From Spirosoma aerolatum (GTDB taxonomy: Bacteria > Bacteroidota > Bacteroidia > Cytophagales > Spirosomataceae), in assembly GCF_002056795.1 (NCBI RefSeq), contig NZ_CP020104.1, positions 2,801,001-2,865,000 on the forward strand: a stretch of 64,000 nt of DNA, read 5' to 3'. Position 1 is the first letter of the stretch, and every line of letters begins with the position of its first letter. Both the position numbers and the translations under genes were made by a program. Below the pieces are notes generated by a model. The model was not told where the DNA came from and made no database searches. It worked only from the letters and a program-made list of their open reading frames with translations. Of this stretch, positions 61,962 through 64,000 are shown piece by piece.

Positions 61962-61967
61962 ACGGAA

Positions 61968-64000
61968 TCACTGCACTGAAAAGTCAAAGTATAAGACTAA
62001 TTCTTTGGCGCGGGCGGGTTCTTTTTCATAGTCGTAAAATGCGTATTTCTGCCCCATCGGGCCGGTGGTTTCGTTACGCTGGGTTTTGGTGCCAATACTT
62101 GGAATGCCCTGCATAAACGAAAGATCGCCCGATGGAAAAAGAGGTTCGTAATTGTGCCACTGGTCGGTTTTCCAGGCCGGGGTGAAAAGCCGGAAAAACA
62201 CATCTTCGTTCTCGGTTGCGACAATAAACGGATTATCGGCTTCGAACCGGCACCAGTACATATTGGCGTGATAGCCTTTGAATTCGGGATAAACCAAGGG
62301 TTGTTCACCCGTTTCGGTGTTGTTGTAGGCTTTGCTCCAGACGCCCAGCGTACCACCCTTCAGTCGGTTTTTCCAGACGCGGTAGGGACCTTTCCCCATC
62401 CACTTAACCGCCTTCATTTTGTCTTCCGGGAACGAGAAATTGACCCCATTCATAAAGGTGAAATAGGCATTCGGGAAATAGCGCACCCGCATCTTTACCC
62501 AACCCGATGGATAGATGGTCCATTGCAGGGTATTGAAAGCCGTTTTTCGGTCGAAGGTCGATTCGATGATGATATTTTTGCCGTCGCTTCGCTGGGTGAA
62601 GTGGCTGAAGTTCGTAACGGCTTCCTGCAAAATAGGCCCGTTGGTTAGTAGAATGTTTCCGTTGGCATTCGAAACCTGACGTAGTATGCCGTTCTTCCGG
62701 CTGATTGACAGGCGAATACCATTCGCTGTTACGGTATAGAGTGAATCGGTTTCGCTGAGCGTTACACTACCCGAACCTTCGGTGTTGACCATTGTGGCCG
62801 CAAACTTATCGGGTAACGTAATCGGGAAGCTCCAGGTAAACAGTTCGCGATGGAACGGGTCCGTTGCTGTAATGTACAACAGATCGTAGGTCGTCCAGTC
62901 GGTGGGGAGAGTTGCTTTCAATACGCCTTTTTCCAGCGGTTTCAGGTTGGGGGCAGCCACCGAAAACGGTTTGCCCGCGCTGTATGAACCTCCGACTTTG
63001 ACTAATTTCCCGGTAAACGAGCACTGATTGAGATTAGTAAAATGGTAGCGGTTTTCGACCGGGAACGTACCATCGAAGGTGGGGGTAATTTCCCGACGTT
63101 CCAGCCGGATGGGCGACCAGACTTCTTTGACCGTAAAAAAGCTCCCTTCCTTTTCGCGGTATGGCCCCACAATGCCATCGGCCCCACGATTGCCGTCGGT
63201 ATCGAGCAGGCCTTTTCCTCTATTCCGGTCGGTACGGACAATGCCCTGATCGGCAAAATCCCACAGGAAACCACCGGCTGCGAGCGGTTCGTGCCACATC
63301 GCTTCCCAATAATCGTCCAGACCAGCGCCGTGCCCGCCATCGTACAAACCGTGCAGAAACTCGGTGGGTAAGGTAATCGAATGGCCGAGGTTATAATTGC
63401 CAATGCCGTAGTTGTATTCGCGGTAATGCTGCGTATCGAAGCCGTTGAAATCTTCCCAGGCGTGTAGCAAGTGGCGTTTCTGAATGTCTTTCTGGGCGAA
63501 AAGCGGATCTAGCTCTCGATTGTGTCCACCTTCGTTGCCGTTGATCCAGAGTATGACCGATGGGTGATTAACATCGTGACGAATGAGTTCGTGCAGGAGT
63601 TTGGTGCCGGTGGGCGTGTCGTAATGCCCGTGCCAGCCCGCCAGTTCATCGAATACAAACAACCCCAGCGAATCGCAGACATCCAGAAAATGATCGTCGG
63701 GTGGGTAGTGCGACATTCGGACGGCGTTCATGTTCATGTCTTTCATCAGGTTGACATCCAGAACACTGATCGATTTACTCAGCGTTCGTCCCGATGTTGG
63801 CCAGAACGAGTGTCGGTTTACGCCCTTCAGTTTGATTTTGGTGCCATTGACGTAGATGCCATCCCGCTGCCGAACTTCTACTGTGCGGAAGCCAAAGGTT
63901 TGCGTAACGACGTGGACGGTCTTTCCGCCCTGTTGCAAGCGACATTCAACTTTATAGCGGTTCGGCGTTTCGGAGGTCCACAAAAGCGGATTGGCGATGG
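61968..64000 (-). CDS. glycoside hydrolase family 2 protein (beta-galactosidase-like), N-terminus outside window
   Basis: The frame is open to the window edge (IANPLLWTSETPNRYKVE), so the start is beyond 64000; about 677 residues are visible. The TIM-barrel part reads GIYVNGTKIKLKGVNRHSFWP, AVRMSHYPPDDHFLDVCDSLG, and then WINGNEGGHN with the catalytic acid Glu after NGN. PTEFLHGLYDGGHGAGLDDYW follows, whose Glu is the likely nucleophile, then GGFLWDFADQG. A C-terminal beta-sandwich of about 300 residues closes the protein. It should cut terminal beta-galactosides or related sugars. It is the first seen gene of the minus run of GH2, beta-helix and GH95 genes. Confidence 0.88.
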   Translation of the reverse strand, partial: IANPLLWTSETPNRYKVECRLQQGGKTVHVVTQTFGFRTVEVRQRDGIYVNGTKIKLKGVNRHSFWPTSGRTLSKSISVLDVNLMKDMNMNAVRMSHYPPDDHFLDVCDSLGLFVFDELAGWHGHYDTPTGTKLLHELIRHDVNHPSVILWINGNEGGHNRELDPLFAQKDIQKRHLLHAWEDFNGFDTQHYREYNYGIGNYNLGHSITLPTEFLHGLYDGGHGAGLDDYWEAMWHEPLAAGGFLWDFADQGIVRTDRNRGKGLLDTDGNRGADGIVGPYREKEGSFFTVKEVWSPIRLERREITPTFDGTFPVENRYHFTNLNQCSFTGKLVKVGGSYSAGKPFSVAAPNLKPLEKGVLKATLPTDWTTYDLLYITATDPFHRELFTWSFPITLPDKFAATMVNTEGSGSVTLSETDSLYTVTANGIRLSISRKNGILRQVSNANGNILLTNGPILQEAVTNFSHFTQRSDGKNIIIESTFDRKTAFNTLQWTIYPSGWVKMRVRYFPNAYFTFMNGVNFSFPEDKMKAVKWMGKGPYRVWKNRLKGGTLGVWSKAYNNTETGEQPLVYPEFKGYHANMYWCRFEADNPFIVATENEDVFFRLFTPAWKTDQWHNYEPLFPSGDLSFMQGIPSIGTKTQRNETTGPMGQKYAFYDYEKEPARAKELVLYFDFSVQ

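Noticed and set aside
1..64000. CRISPR arrays, rRNA and tRNA genes
   Set aside because: No regularly spaced repeats, rRNA signatures or tRNA cloverleaf patterns were noticed on reading; a dedicated tRNA search was not possible here.

Overview
The window looks like a chromosome segment of a Bacteroidota species, most likely a Cytophagales member close to Spirosoma. The evidence is a SusC/SusD pair with many glycoside hydrolases, Reg_prop/Y_Y_Y histidine kinases, Bacteroidota-type promoters (TTG, about 19 bases, then TAnnTTTG), poor Shine-Dalgarno sites, an IS982-like transposase remnant and roughly 50% GC. The assignment rests on gene content only. No rRNA, tRNA or CRISPR array was seen.

Layout: (1) 1-2663, a cut-off DUF1624 membrane protein, a GNAT acetyltransferase and two small exported proteins. 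(2) 2692-12822, a signalling block: a propeller histidine kinase on + faces a three-gene minus operon of a PAS-GAF hybrid kinase, a propeller kinase with no ATPase domain, and an NtrC-type sigma-54 activator. A TetR gene diverges from it across a palindrome-rich spacer. (3) 13783-23379, two small membrane proteins, then a sugar-oxidation/alpha-glucan block: GMC oxidoreductase, a graveyard of VOC, GlcG/DUF336 and gluconolactonase fragments, a glucose-1-dehydrogenase-like SDR, a GH63-type glucosidase, a glycogen-debranching enzyme and an aquaporin. (4) 23425-27946, two sugar-nucleotide-type dehydrogenases around a membrane redox module: a ferric-reductase-like membrane domain fused to a Rieske domain, with a membrane-anchored partner carrying a Cys/His motif. 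(5) 28005-33416, a minus block of an outer-membrane protein, a DM13 lipoprotein, an unknown protein, MsrA, MsrB, an ATP-grasp protein and an NRDE protein. (6) 33913-37458, a + operon starting and ending with YHS-domain proteins (YHS, DoxX, DinB, LysE, alpha/beta hydrolase, YHS), followed by an IS982-like remnant. (7) 37878-45348, a beta-propeller glycosidase, a membrane protein, an MGH1-like glycoside hydrolase, a sodium:solute symporter and a DapA-family lyase/aldolase. (8) 45362-45763, a decayed toxin-antitoxin pair. (9) 45888-64000, a polysaccharide utilization locus: GH43, AraC regulator, DUF3826, SusC, SusD, DoxX, DUF1080, GH95, a beta-helix/mutarotase fusion and a GH2 enzyme cut by the window edge.

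Together the genes describe a plant- or algal-glycan scavenger. SusCD imports oligosaccharides released at the surface, the periplasmic GH43, GH95, GH141-like and GH2 enzymes trim them, and the symporter/aldolase and glucose-oxidation genes handle the products. The Msr, DM13, YHS and Rieske genes point to envelope redox upkeep. The most unusual items are the kinase lacking its ATPase domain but sharing a C-terminal tail with its neighbour, the Rieske membrane module, the beta-helix/mutarotase fusion, the in-frame palindromic insertion inside a kinase gene, and several palindromic or heptameric repeat elements between genes.
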